Of a stretch of DNA of 64,000 bases, positions 27,074-37,030 are shown piece by piece; within the stretch, counting starts at the first letter, position 1; each line of letters opens with the position of its first letter. The translations under genes and the position numbers were made by a program. The notes below the pieces were generated by a model. The model was not told where the DNA came from, made no database searches, and saw nothing but the letters and a program-made list of their open reading frames with translations. The DNA lies in the NCBI GenBank assembly GCA_963702155.1, contig OY969717.1, positions 992,001 through 1,056,000 on the forward strand, read 5' to 3'. The DNA comes from G963702155 sp963702155 (lineage in GTDB: Bacteria; Pseudomonadota; Alphaproteobacteria; Micavibrionales; Micavibrionaceae).

Positions 27074-30000
27074 ATGACAACGGATAGACAGCTGGATTTG
27101 ATAGCTGAGTCGGAAACCGATCTTACTCAAGCACAAAAAATCTCACGTGAAGCCATAAGGTTTGACAACCCCCTTCTATTCTCTTATGACGCCCTGATTG
27201 AAAGTTTTAAAGAGCAAAACGAAGATCCCAAAGGCATTACACAAAGCAAAACTATCGAAGCCTTAGCGCGCGTTCCTACACCGGAAGGGTCGTTAAATCT
27301 ATTATATCATAAAATTGCTGAACTACGGACTAAAGCTCGCTTTGAAAATGGTGTTACTTTAAATGAGCTTGTAAATGGTTACGCTGAAGGTGGCCGTATT
27401 CTGAATTATATCTTTGATACAGATGAAAAAACACAACCACTATTAGATGCATTAATTGATGGATCTGGCACTACGAATCCGCAAGGCAATAAAATTATCG
27501 ATACAAATCGTGTAAGTGCCGATTTTAAAGAAAAACTCGGCCTACCAACAAGCTTTAATGTGAACACACATAGCTTTAATCTCAAAAATGCGGGTGAAAT
27601 CTACATTTTATCCAATATGATTTTAAAATCTGTGCATGGCGATGCTTTGCAAACGCCTTATAAGCCAGAGGAATACGCCAATGGGTTAGAAGAAGCCGTT
27701 TCTATAGAGCCTGTAATTGGAATGAATTATGAGCCTGCTACAAATAAGGCGCAGCTGGAACAAAGGTTAATCGGCTATAAAACAATCATTAATGATGCCA
27801 AGCTTTTTGATGACGGGACAGTTTTTGGCTGGTTTGCCGATGACCTTCCCGAGTTTGAAGGAACAACGCTTACCTTAAACGCACAGACCGGCCTTGATTT
27901 TCACTATGCGAATAACCGCATGATTGATGAAAAAATTAAGGAAACACAAGAGTTCGCAATACAACTTGTGCGCGCCGGCCACGAAGAGTTTACGGCATTT
28001 ACAAAAATCGATTTTGATTTTGATGATTTAGACGAAGATCACAGCAGCGTCACGACAACTGACTATGCCAAAGCGGAACAAACTGCTCTTCTAAATCAAA
28101 AAGTAGCCTACCTTGAAAATTTTATGATTTCTTTCGAAAGTGCGGGCTCTGCTGGTATTTATGCCGAAAACAATTATAATTTATCAGGAGCAGAAAGAGT
28201 TACTGGCTCCAACTACAATATTGGCCCGGCCATTCCGAATTTTAATGCAAATTTTGAAGCTGGTCCATGGTCAGATTTTAAATCTTATCTTAAGTTTGTA
28301 AATGAGCTACAAGAAACAGTACAGGCCAATAAATACACCCTGCCGATACAACAACTACAGCTAAATCAAAAAGCTATTTTAGCAACAATAGAAACATATA
28401 CGCCCGAACGTCCAGTCGAAATGCCAATCACGCGCGGAAAAATCGACCTAGTCGACCCTAGAATTGTTCAAGTCATGGCGAATTTTTCTGACCACGGGGA
28501 TCAGTTCAAAGCTGCGTTTTCAAAAGCATCAGGTCTAAACGAACAACAAATTAATATGATTTATGAAGATGCATTTGAACCAATCCATGCACAAGACCAC
28601 CTACTCTCATTTAAACATGATTTAAGCAAGAATATTGATAAAACAGCTTATTTTGAAACTGTCGATAATTTTGATCCGAATGCATCACCAGATGACCCTA
28701 CAGAACCCGGCTTTATTGGCTCATTACATGACACAACAGTAAAAGCTCAAGAATTTATCCAAAAAAATTACCATCAATTAAAGTCTGCCGCCCTTTATCC
28801 GGAAGAAATTGACTACCTAATCGGTCAAACTATAGACAAAAAATTTGGGACATCCGATGAGGATGAGGCTCAACAAATCGAAATTTTTAAAGAACTGGAT
28901 GAGATGAGCGGCATCTCTGACGAACTAAAAGCAAATGCAGAAGCGCAAATTAAGGCCGCTCTTGAAATAAATGATGATGATAGTAGCACATTAAAAGACT
29001 TAAAAGAAAATATGGGTAAAAGGCTTGAAAACCTATCATTTAGTGCAAAACTTCGCCATGTCATTAGTAAAGAAACCAATCCGGCCTTGCGGTTTTTAAA
29101 CCCTGAAACAGAACTGGAATTAAGAAAACAAATAGGGGAAAGCCTAGGCGGTAAGCTCCAAAAAGCTCAAGCTAATGGGTGGATTACCCAAGATGACGCC
29201 TTAAAGATAACTCGTCGCACACAACTACCTACAATCCTGGAGCGTGCCTATAATGATGGCGTAGACGGTATTCTTGGTAACAATACGATTGAAGTGTTAG
29301 CTGTACTTAATGATGCATTAATCGATCAAAAAGTAAAAGACGGAAAAATCGTTGAAGTTGTCGATGATTACTTTAAAAACCACCCTTTGCCTGACAAAAG
29401 CGGGAACGTCATAAAAGAGCCATATGCGCAAAATCAGCGTGAACATTTGGCAAATGTTATCAATGATTTCAACTATACACTCGCGCCATATCAAAAGACT
29501 CTGAATGATAGTCAAAAAACAACTATTCAGGGTGCAATGGCGCGTCATCATGCAAATAATTATACCGCCTCTACGCCAAATCCCGATACGCCAAGTATAA
29601 ACGACCCGAACTGGCGTGATGATATGGTCGGTGGCGAATACACAGACAGCACCCCAAACCAGAATGCCGCTTTACAACACGCCGCGTGGATTGAACGCAT
29701 AAAAGATCTGCAACACCTATACGGCCAAGAACAAACAGGCGAATACGAAGATATAAAGCCGGTCATTAAGGATCATTTGACCCTTTCATTGCACCGCTAC
29801 TTTGCTACAGACCAAAACATAGAGCTTTCATATGAAGGAAAATCTTATGAATTGACTGATGATGGCGATCTTTATGAATTAGATAACAGGACACGTTTAA
29901 AAGACGAAAATGGTATAGAAGCAAAGCCGGTTGCAAATATAAAAGATGTAGGTCTTAAAACAGATAAGAACCCGATGCATGGCCTTGCTTTTCACGTCAT

Positions 30001-31426
30001 AAGCAACCACCTCGAAAGCGATCAAACGTTAAAGAAATACGCTCAACAAATGCTGCTCGAAAAAGATCGCGAGCTGGAAGATAAATTAAAAGAAGCTATG
30101 AAGAAGGCAGATTGTCATGACCCGCAAGCTAGAGCAGCAGTTGTTATGGATGCCCTTAAAAAGGCCGATAGCTTGGATGCAAAAAGAAAAATAATAAATA
30201 GTGAGTTTAATAGGTCTTCACCAGATGGCGATAACCATACGCTCGATACCGCAACACTAGCCATATTACTAGGAAATGTAGAACAACATCACGATTATAT
30301 TAATCACCCCGATTATGAAGGCGTCATTCATAATACTGATGATTATTCAGATTGGCATAAACTCGCCGCTTCACACGACATTATAAGCTATGTCGCCACT
30401 GGAAATTTTGTTAACACATTAGACAGGTATAGCGAGCCAGAAGCTAACAAGTATAACGATACGATACAGCCTGATAGTTTTTTTGAAAATGCGCAAATAT
30501 ATACTGAGCTTCTGAAAAGAATGCCGCCTGATCGCAAATATATTGATGAAAACCTGTTCACTCAGACTGAACTATCAAGATTAGAAGATTATACAGGCGG
30601 CCCACTATCACGCGATGATGTAGAAAAAATCGCGCTTGAAATCTTTGTTAAAAAAGCGGCGAACGAAGGCATAGCAGAAAAAGACATATCCAAAGCCATG
30701 TTTGAAGGTGAGTTTAACCCATGGTTTACCGATGCCGAGCTGGCCTTTGGCGGATTGGGTAGGCCAAGTCAATATGACCCTGATCATATTGCACAGCTGA
30801 ATGCTATGGATATTAAAGAAAACGCTCATTGGAATTATATGGATGGCGAAAACCAGCGCTTCCGTAACGTAGAATGGAACAAGCGTTTCGGGTCATTTGA
30901 CGACATGAACCAGAATAATGATAAATTTATAACGAGCATGAATCATGAATTAAAAACCATTGATGCAAAAGATATAGCAACCCGATTTGCAATGCGTAAA
31001 ATGGTCACAACGTTTGATGATACATTTGGTATTAAGCGCAACTCGACCCTGACATATGATGACGTTGTAAAACAGATAAAAGACCCGGAAATGCTTGCCG
31101 CATTCAACGCTGAAGTTGATCACTTCATGAAGAACCAATCGGCTATATCCTATTTCCAGATGCAGGCAAAAGCCGGTTCAAACTTCAATTTAATTGATGA
31201 TTATCAAAACAATATGCAAAGATACCTCAATAAACCACGAAACAACGATATAACACCGTCATCTAAGCGTCAGGCCTTTAGTGATAATAAAAATGACATG
31301 ACAGGCAGCGACCTTCCAGAGGCGCCTGTTGCACCTAAGGGTCAAGTGACACACACTCATGATCACGAAACTAGTGTAACACAAAGTAACCATGATCCGG
31401 CTTTACAGTTAGCCTCCGCGCCGTAA
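27074..31426 (+). CDS. Unrecognised 1450-residue acidic protein
   Basis: I do not recognise a family for the whole chain. It is 1450 residues, rich in Asp, Glu, Asn and Lys, has no signal peptide and no membrane helix, and contains a single cysteine (KKADCHDPQ). The one suggestive motif is YNDGVDGILGNNTIEVL near residue 724, which resembles the D-G-x-x-G-x-x-T core of peptidoglycan-binding domains (PG_binding_1). The chain alternates helical and Asn/Asp-rich segments and ends in a His-rich Ser/Thr tail (THTHDHETS). It has its own promoter and is followed by a weak hairpin, so it is monocistronic between ilvE and ychF. Cys poverty and acidity suit a secreted or surface protein, but that is only a hint. 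Confidence 0.8.
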   Translation: MTTDRQLDLIAESETDLTQAQKISREAIRFDNPLLFSYDALIESFKEQNEDPKGITQSKTIEALARVPTPEGSLNLLYHKIAELRTKARFENGVTLNELVNGYAEGGRILNYIFDTDEKTQPLLDALIDGSGTTNPQGNKIIDTNRVSADFKEKLGLPTSFNVNTHSFNLKNAGEIYILSNMILKSVHGDALQTPYKPEEYANGLEEAVSIEPVIGMNYEPATNKAQLEQRLIGYKTIINDAKLFDDGTVFGWFADDLPEFEGTTLTLNAQTGLDFHYANNRMIDEKIKETQEFAIQLVRAGHEEFTAFTKIDFDFDDLDEDHSSVTTTDYAKAEQTALLNQKVAYLENFMISFESAGSAGIYAENNYNLSGAERVTGSNYNIGPAIPNFNANFEAGPWSDFKSYLKFVNELQETVQANKYTLPIQQLQLNQKAILATIETYTPERPVEMPITRGKIDLVDPRIVQVMANFSDHGDQFKAAFSKASGLNEQQINMIYEDAFEPIHAQDHLLSFKHDLSKNIDKTAYFETVDNFDPNASPDDPTEPGFIGSLHDTTVKAQEFIQKNYHQLKSAALYPEEIDYLIGQTIDKKFGTSDEDEAQQIEIFKELDEMSGISDELKANAEAQIKAALEINDDDSSTLKDLKENMGKRLENLSFSAKLRHVISKETNPALRFLNPETELELRKQIGESLGGKLQKAQANGWITQDDALKITRRTQLPTILERAYNDGVDGILGNNTIEVLAVLNDALIDQKVKDGKIVEVVDDYFKNHPLPDKSGNVIKEPYAQNQREHLANVINDFNYTLAPYQKTLNDSQKTTIQGAMARHHANNYTASTPNPDTPSINDPNWRDDMVGGEYTDSTPNQNAALQHAAWIERIKDLQHLYGQEQTGEYEDIKPVIKDHLTLSLHRYFATDQNIELSYEGKSYELTDDGDLYELDNRTRLKDENGIEAKPVANIKDVGLKTDKNPMHGLAFHVISNHLESDQTLKKYAQQMLLEKDRELEDKLKEAMKKADCHDPQARAAVVMDALKKADSLDAKRKIINSEFNRSSPDGDNHTLDTATLAILLGNVEQHHDYINHPDYEGVIHNTDDYSDWHKLAASHDIISYVATGNFVNTLDRYSEPEANKYNDTIQPDSFFENAQIYTELLKRMPPDRKYIDENLFTQTELSRLEDYTGGPLSRDDVEKIALEIFVKKAANEGIAEKDISKAMFEGEFNPWFTDAELAFGGLGRPSQYDPDHIAQLNAMDIKENAHWNYMDGENQRFRNVEWNKRFGSFDDMNQNNDKFITSMNHELKTIDAKDIATRFAMRKMVTTFDDTFGIKRNSTLTYDDVVKQIKDPEMLAAFNAEVDHFMKNQSAISYFQMQAKAGSNFNLIDDYQNNMQRYLNKPRNNDITPSSKRQAFSDNKNDMTGSDLPEAPVAPKGQVTHTHDHETSVTQSNHDPALQLASAP

Positions 31427-31458
31427 TGTTTTAAACAAGATAGTTCGTTTAAACATTA
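31424..31458. repeat. AT-rich inverted repeat between convergent stop codons
   Basis: TAATGTTTTAAAC and GTTTAAACATTA are inverted around a 10-base loop with one bulge. The repeat contains the stop codon of the 1450-residue gene and that of ychF. It may terminate both transcripts weakly, but it has little G/C and no clear T run. Confidence 0.35.
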
Positions 31459-32552
31459 AACCGGAATAAAATGACGTCTCCATCTTGAACAATATATTCC
31501 TTGCCTTCTTGACGCATTTTACCGGCATCTTTTGCACCCTGCTCGCCATTCAAAGATTTGAAGTCATTAAAAGCTATAACTTCAGCTTTAATGAACCCTT
31601 TTTGAAAGTCAGTATGAATCGCGCCTGCTGCTTCCGGTGCTTTTGCGCCGCGACGAACAGTCCACGCCCGCGCCTCTTTCGGCCCTGCTGTAAAATATGT
31701 TTGCAAGCCTAACAAATCGTAACCCGCACGTATGATACGGTTCAACCCCGGTTCAGATAAACCCATAGTTTCTAAAAACTCCTGCTTCTCTTCTGCCGTA
31801 TCGAGTTGCGCTATCTCTGACTCAATAGACGCACATATAATAACAACTTGCGCGCCCTGCGCCTTTGCCATTTCGTCTACTTTTTTTGTATATGCGTTAC
31901 CATCTGCCGCATCATTTTCGGTCACATTGCAAACATATAAAATAGGCTTTCCAGTCAAAAGCTGCATAGTTTTATACCATAACAATTCATCCTCATTACT
32001 TGGCTGAATTGTTCTTGCCGGTTCACCCGCCTCTAACGCATCTTTGATTTTAAACATAAAATCGTATTGACGCTTTAAATCCTTATCGCCCGATTTTACT
32101 TTACGTGACAGGTTTTCGACTTGCTTGGAAAGACTCTCCAAATCTGCCAGCATCAATTCGGTCTCTATCGTTTCTGCATCTCTAATCGGGTTAACTGACC
32201 CGTCCACATGTACAACATCAGGGTCATCAAAGCATCGAAGCACATGAATAATTGCATGCGTTTCACGGATATTGGCTAAAAATTGATTACCAAGTCCCTC
32301 ACCTTTACTTGCCCCTTTAACTAGTCCTGCAATATCAACAAATTCAAGCTGCGTCGGCACAATACTTGCTGACCCTGCAATAGACGCAATATCATCAATA
32401 CGGGGGTCAGGAACACCAACACGACCCACATTCGGCTCAATCGTACAAAACGGGAAATTCGCCGCCTGCGCTGAGGCTGTTGCCGTCAAAGCATTAAAGA
32501 GTGTCGATTTCCCAACATTTGGTAAACCCACAATACCGCAGTTAAAACCCAT
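31449..32552 (-). CDS. ychF: Ribosome-binding ATPase YchF (OLA1 family)
   Basis: OBG-family P-loop protein, 367 residues, binding ATP in preference to GTP and associated with the ribosome and stress. Walker A GLPNVGKST at the N-terminus, 'DIAGLVKGASKGEGLGNQFL' switch region, coiled-coil middle, and a C-terminal TGS domain (WTVRRGAKAPEAAG ... GDVILFRFNV). AGGAG eight bases before the ATG. Gene order rplY-pth-ychF is a well known bacterial cluster; only 9 bp separate it from pth. Confidence 0.96.
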   Translation of the reverse strand: MGFNCGIVGLPNVGKSTLFNALTATASAQAANFPFCTIEPNVGRVGVPDPRIDDIASIAGSASIVPTQLEFVDIAGLVKGASKGEGLGNQFLANIRETHAIIHVLRCFDDPDVVHVDGSVNPIRDAETIETELMLADLESLSKQVENLSRKVKSGDKDLKRQYDFMFKIKDALEAGEPARTIQPSNEDELLWYKTMQLLTGKPILYVCNVTENDAADGNAYTKKVDEMAKAQGAQVVIICASIESEIAQLDTAEEKQEFLETMGLSEPGLNRIIRAGYDLLGLQTYFTAGPKEARAWTVRRGAKAPEAAGAIHTDFQKGFIKAEVIAFNDFKSLNGEQGAKDAGKMRQEGKEYIVQDGDVILFRFNV

Positions 32553-32561
32553 AATTTTCTC

Positions 32562-33125
32562 CTAATATTCCGCTACTTTAGTCATAAAATCATCCGATCG
32601 TTCTTCAAGTAATATATCCAAATGATCCGTAATTGCATCCACAAGATGATCCATATTTGACACTTCGGCCTTTGAGAAATCACTTAAAACGTAATTACTT
32701 ACTTGTGATTTTTCACCAGGGTGTCCAATACCTATCCGTACACGGCTAAACTTATCTGTGCCCAAATGCGCCTTGATAGATTTAAGGCCATTATGCCCGG
32801 CAACACCACCTTCATGTTTAACCCTGATCTTAAATGGCGCTAAATCAAGCTCATCATGAAACACAACAATACGCTCCGGCGAGATTTTAAAAAATTTAGC
32901 CGCTGCCACAACGCTTTGCCCCGATTCATTCATATAAGTCATAGGCTTGAGCAAAACAATCTTGCTTTGATCATTGCGCGCTTCTGCATATAATCCATTA
33001 AATTTTGAACGATACGATGTGATTCCAAAATCACTCGCCAAAGCATCAATGACATGAAAACCAATATTATGGCGATTTTTTGAATATTTTTCGCCCGGAT
33101 TACCAAGCCCAACCAAAAGCCACAT
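32562..33125 (-). CDS. pth: Peptidyl-tRNA hydrolase
   Basis: Releases peptides from peptidyl-tRNAs that drop off ribosomes. 187 residues from ATG 33125 (MWLLVGLGNPGEKYS), the normal Pth N-terminus; the frame is open to 33224 but the extra 33 residues do not belong to the family. Marks: GLGNPG, NRHNIGFH with the catalytic His, 'KPMTYMNESG' and 'HDELDL...GGVAGHNGLKS'. AAGGA lies about 10 bases upstream of the chosen ATG. It follows rplY and precedes ychF. Confidence 0.95.
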   Translation of the reverse strand: MWLLVGLGNPGEKYSKNRHNIGFHVIDALASDFGITSYRSKFNGLYAEARNDQSKIVLLKPMTYMNESGQSVVAAAKFFKISPERIVVFHDELDLAPFKIRVKHEGGVAGHNGLKSIKAHLGTDKFSRVRIGIGHPGEKSQVSNYVLSDFSKAEVSNMDHLVDAITDHLDILLEERSDDFMTKVAEY

Positions 33126-33285
33126 AGATGTATCATCCTTAAAGCACTTTGAAATAGATAGACAATTGCCAAAGCATGACAGCAAACAGGTAAAAAGGCT
33201 TCGCAAAATCGATATTTTCGCCATAAAACTACAAAGTTTTTAAAATTGAAAACACCAATATATTTTTGCGAAACCTCATATAATT

Positions 33286-33966
33286 TTATTCAGAAGCATC
33301 CTCGCCTTTAGCATCATCAGCAGATTCGCCTTCTGCGCCTTCAGCAAATTCGCCCTCTTCGGCACCCTCTTCGCCTTCAGGCACATCATCTTCTTCTATG
33401 CGTTTAGGCGCGGCTATAGTAGCAATCGAGAAATCACGATCATCAATAACCGGCTTTGTACCGTCTGGTAGAGTAATGTTGCTAAGCTTGATCGTATCTC
33501 CGGTTTCCGCCCCGGCCAAATCAACCTCGACACTTTCCGGAATCTCCATCGCAGAACAATATAGTTCAATCTCATAACGCACAACATTGAGAACGCCACC
33601 ATCTTTAAGACCCGGACTTTTGTCTTCGTTGATAAAGTTTACAGGCACTTCAACGGCAATCTGGGTTTTCTTGGTTACACGTAAGAAATCCGCATGGATC
33701 ACAACATCTGTAACAGGATGTAATTGAATATCACGGGCAAGAACAACGTGCTTTTCCCCTTCAATCATCATCTCACATAACATAGTGAACATATGACCCT
33801 TGTTATATTCAACATTAAGGTCATTTGCGGGCAAAGCAATATTGATCGGCTCTTTCTTGTCACCGTAGATAACAGCTGGTGTTTTATCCTCACGGCGCAA
33901 AGCACGAGCGACCCCCTTACCGGCCCGGTCTCTTGTTTCTGCTTCTAAAGCATAATTCTTAGACAT
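33286..33966 (-). CDS. rplY: 50S ribosomal protein L25/general stress protein Ctc
   Basis: 226-residue long-form L25 that binds 5S rRNA. The N-terminal L25 domain (about 5-92: AETRDRAGKGVARALRREDK) is followed by a TL5-type C-terminal beta domain (about 100-190), then a very acidic tail with repeats of Glu-Gly-Glu, as often found in alphaproteobacteria. First gene of the rplY-pth-ychF run; ATG has AAGGAA upstream. Confidence 0.95.
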   Translation of the reverse strand: MSKNYALEAETRDRAGKGVARALRREDKTPAVIYGDKKEPINIALPANDLNVEYNKGHMFTMLCEMMIEGEKHVVLARDIQLHPVTDVVIHADFLRVTKKTQIAVEVPVNFINEDKSPGLKDGGVLNVVRYEIELYCSAMEIPESVEVDLAGAETGDTIKLSNITLPDGTKPVIDDRDFSIATIAAPKRIEEDDVPEGEEGAEEGEFAEGAEGESADDAKGEDASE

Positions 33967-34116
33967 AGGTTTTTTCCTTCTTTATTTTAAAATCATCCGG
34001 CCTCCAGGGGTGCCGGACATAAACTTTGGCTAATAAACTAAAGTCAGTCGTAGATAAACCAGAAATACGCCATTTTTTCAAGAAAAATATGCGGTTATCG
34101 TATCTCGCGAAGTTAA

Positions 34117-35049
34117 CTACCGAAACAAAGCAGAAATTGAACGCTCTTCACTTGTTCGGCGAATAGCTTCTCCAATCAACGGGGCAATCGTGAGTTGCTC
34201 AATCTTGGCCGCATCTTGAACCGATTCTGTGGCCGCAATACTGTTAGTTGTAACTAGTTTTTCTAAGGGCGAATTTTCAACCCTTGCAGATGCACCGCCC
34301 GATAAAACGCCGTGTACAACATAGGCGTGAACCTCTTTCGCTTTATGATCCTTAAGCGCCCCCGCCGCATTACAAAGCGTGCCACCGGAATCAACCATAT
34401 CATCAACAAGGATGCATACTTTATCTGCCACATCGCCAATCACATGCATAACTTCGGATACGCCCGCCTTTTCGCGTCGCTTATCAATAATTGCCAAATC
34501 TGCATCTAATCGTTTGGCTAGCGCGCGCGCGCGTACAACACCTCCAACATCAGGGGATACAATACATAACTTCTCGCCATTGAATTTATCCTGAATATGA
34601 GGAATGAAAACGGGCGCAACAATCAAATTATCGACCGGAATATCAAAAAACCCTTGGATCTGACCCGCATGAAGCTCCATTGTTAGAACACGATCCGCAC
34701 CGGCTTTGGTAATTAAATTCGCTACGAGCTTTGCAGAAATGGGCGTTCGACCGCCTGTTTTGCGGTCTTGACGGGCATATCCAAAATATGGGATAACAGC
34801 CGTTATGCGCCGCGCTGACCCTCTCTTGAGCGCGTCAATCGCAATCAAAAGCTCCATAAGGTGATCATTGGCAGGATACGATGTCGATTGTATAAAAAAA
34901 GCGTCTTTACCGCGCACATTTTCCATGATCTCAACGAATATCTCCATATCAGAAAACCGCTTCACGTTTGCTTGTGTCAACGGGACATTCAAATAAGAAG
35001 ATATGGACTCCGCCAAACCGCGGTTAGAATTTCCGGAGATCAGCTTCAT
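34117..35049 (-). CDS. prs: Ribose-phosphate pyrophosphokinase
   Basis: Makes PRPP from ribose 5-phosphate and ATP for nucleotide, His, Trp and NAD synthesis. 310 residues from ATG 35049 (MKLISGNSNRGLA); the frame is open to 35121 without a better start. Marks: DLMELLIA-type N-terminal half as 'PANDHLMELLIAIDALK', PYFGYARQDRK, KLVANLI, and the PRPP site CILVDDMVDSGGTL. Upstream of the rplY cluster and about 110 bp after pgeF on the same strand. Confidence 0.96.
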   Translation of the reverse strand: MKLISGNSNRGLAESISSYLNVPLTQANVKRFSDMEIFVEIMENVRGKDAFFIQSTSYPANDHLMELLIAIDALKRGSARRITAVIPYFGYARQDRKTGGRTPISAKLVANLITKAGADRVLTMELHAGQIQGFFDIPVDNLIVAPVFIPHIQDKFNGEKLCIVSPDVGGVVRARALAKRLDADLAIIDKRREKAGVSEVMHVIGDVADKVCILVDDMVDSGGTLCNAAGALKDHKAKEVHAYVVHGVLSGGASARVENSPLEKLVTTNSIAATESVQDAAKIEQLTIAPLIGEAIRRTSEERSISALFR

Positions 35050-35160
35050 GATACAAACCCTTGTATTATATTTTGTTATATGTATGCGCGCACTATAGAA
35101 ATAAATTGCAAATAAAAGCAACTTCTTTCATTACAAAAGCCTATAATTTATTCAGTTTTT

Positions 35161-35976
35161 CTATGACTGAATAGAAATAACAGAAATCTGCCGCCCATAA
35201 TTCGCTTCCCCTCTATGGGTTGTGCGGCGATAACTAAAAAAACTGTTTTCAAGAGCGTACGTATCTTTATCCATGATTATAACTTGATTTACGCCAGCAT
35301 TTTTTAAACGCATCGCCCCAAAGCCAGCTAGATCGAACATATAATGGCCTTTTTTAGACGCATCCTTAAAAAAATGCTCATAGCTCTCATCGCGCTCTAA
35401 AAAATTACGGTTAAAATCTTCGGAAACTTCATAAGAGCTCTGCCCAATACAAGGGCCAATAATAGCCTTGATGCTATCCAAAGCTGCCGCGCGCTCAACC
35501 ATCTTATCTATAGTAGTCTCCAATACACCGCCAATCGCGCCGCGCCATCCCGCATGTGCTGCCCCAATAACAGGGGCACCGTTTTCTTTTTCCCCATAAA
35601 ACAAAACAGGAGCGCAATCTGCCGTCAAAATACCGAGCGCAACTCCGCCTACATCTGTGACAAGCGCATCACCTCTTGGAGCCACAGGCCACGGTGTATC
35701 GATATAATGACAAATATCAGTATGGCATTGATATACAGATACAAGCCGATCTAGGGCAATCCCTGCTCTGTTTGAAACAATTTTTCGGTTTTGAGAAACG
35801 CGATCCTCCAGATCATCTGACCCATACCCGCAATTCAGACTAGTGTAAATATCATCGCTTACTCCACCTTGGCGTCCAAAAAACCCATGGAACACAGATG
35901 TCTCCGGTTTAATAAATCGAACATCACTATAATATAAAGGTTTATTATTGAAATCCTGCGATTGAACTCGGCTCAT
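35161..35976 (-). CDS. pgeF: Peptidoglycan editing factor PgeF (multicopper/laccase domain)
   Basis: A 271-residue PgeF/YfiH family protein (peptidoglycan editing, earlier called polyphenol oxidase). Catalytic and metal residues are in 'TADCAPVLFYG', 'GAAHAGWRGA' and 'IGPCIGQSSYEV'. I choose ATG 35976 with GGGAG nine bases upstream; this overlaps the upstream midA gene by 32 bp, which fits translational coupling in the conserved lgt-midA-pgeF operon. An ATG at 36018 would add 14 residues. Confidence 0.92.
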   Translation of the reverse strand: MSRVQSQDFNNKPLYYSDVRFIKPETSVFHGFFGRQGGVSDDIYTSLNCGYGSDDLEDRVSQNRKIVSNRAGIALDRLVSVYQCHTDICHYIDTPWPVAPRGDALVTDVGGVALGILTADCAPVLFYGEKENGAPVIGAAHAGWRGAIGGVLETTIDKMVERAAALDSIKAIIGPCIGQSSYEVSEDFNRNFLERDESYEHFFKDASKKGHYMFDLAGFGAMRLKNAGVNQVIIMDKDTYALENSFFSYRRTTHRGEANYGRQISVISIQS

Positions 35977-37027
35977 TTCGAAAAGCTCCCATAACTTTGA
36001 ACAATGTACCCATTTCACTTGGATTCGTTAGTCGATGCAAGGATTGTAAAATATCTTTTTTCTGAACATCATTCGCATGTTTGGATAATAAAGCAGCCCT
36101 ATGCTCTATTCCCAGATTTTTTAAAAAATTGCCCTGATCGGTAAAATAACAACGCAGATTTTCAATATCTGATAAACAACGCCCTAAAGCATCAAAATCC
36201 ACATGGGATGTGATATCCGCGTCGCCTATATGTTCAAAAACGCTACAATATCGATGTTTATAAAGGGCTTGCAACGTATCACTTAAACCGGATCTTAAAT
36301 GCCCGTAATCTATGAGCACAGCACCAGAAAACACAGATTTATCAATATGTTTGAAGATATTTTGCACAAAGCTTTCACGTTGTAGAGAAACCTCGAAAAC
36401 ACTATGTTCCGGGGCACTACGAATATAATCAGGAAAAAACCTAAATACTACTTCAGATACGGGACGCGCAGAAAAATAAAAACCTTTTATATCTGAGTAA
36501 CTTACCAGACGCTCAGCCCAGGACTTACTATCTCGTATATATTGCTTGAAAGGTAATGCATCCAGAAATTCATTTCCGATGAGGAGCGTATCTTGGCTGG
36601 AAGGTATTTCACTAACATGCTCTATCCATTTAATATTATAGGCATTTAAATTTTTCTTCTGAACTTCTTTTAAGACCGGACTGATTTCTAATAAGAAAAC
36701 CTGTAACGAATCGATGAGTTTCGGAATGCCTGATAAAACACGTAATATGTCACGCATCAATGTGCCACGTCCCGGCCCGCACTCTAAAAGCGTAAATTTT
36801 GACGGTTTGCCTAATTCAGTCCATAAATTTGCAATCCACGCGCCGATCATTTCACCAAACATCTGTGAAATCTCTGGCGCAGTTGTAAAATCCCCAGCCG
36901 CGCCAAAAGGATCTTGTTTCATATAATATCCGTATTTGGGGTGCCCCAACGCAAGCCCCATATACGTACCAATATCCATAGAGCCATGTGTTTTGATATG
37001 GTTTATAAGATAGGACTCCAGCGTCAT
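35945..37027 (-). CDS. MidA/NDUFAF7 family SAM-dependent methyltransferase
   Basis: A 360-residue family member related to human NDUFAF7 and Dictyostelium MidA, which methylates an arginine in complex I. The N-terminal 'GHPKYGYYMKQDPFGAAGDF' block and 'TTAPEISQMFGEMIG' are signature, and LLECGPGRGTLMRD is the SAM-binding motif; 'LIGNEFLDALPFKQY' follows. It sits directly after lgt (3 bp) and overlaps pgeF. The alphaproteobacterial target is assumed by homology. Confidence 0.92.
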   Translation of the reverse strand: MTLESYLINHIKTHGSMDIGTYMGLALGHPKYGYYMKQDPFGAAGDFTTAPEISQMFGEMIGAWIANLWTELGKPSKFTLLECGPGRGTLMRDILRVLSGIPKLIDSLQVFLLEISPVLKEVQKKNLNAYNIKWIEHVSEIPSSQDTLLIGNEFLDALPFKQYIRDSKSWAERLVSYSDIKGFYFSARPVSEVVFRFFPDYIRSAPEHSVFEVSLQRESFVQNIFKHIDKSVFSGAVLIDYGHLRSGLSDTLQALYKHRYCSVFEHIGDADITSHVDFDALGRCLSDIENLRCYFTDQGNFLKNLGIEHRAALLSKHANDVQKKDILQSLHRLTNPSEMGTLFKVMGAFRNEPSSIAGFQ

Positions 37028-37030
37028 ATT

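Noticed and set aside
34520..34540. Run of alternating GC dinucleotides that could form Z-DNA
   Set aside because: It encodes the conserved Arg-Ala-Arg-Ala segment of prs; codon choice explains it.
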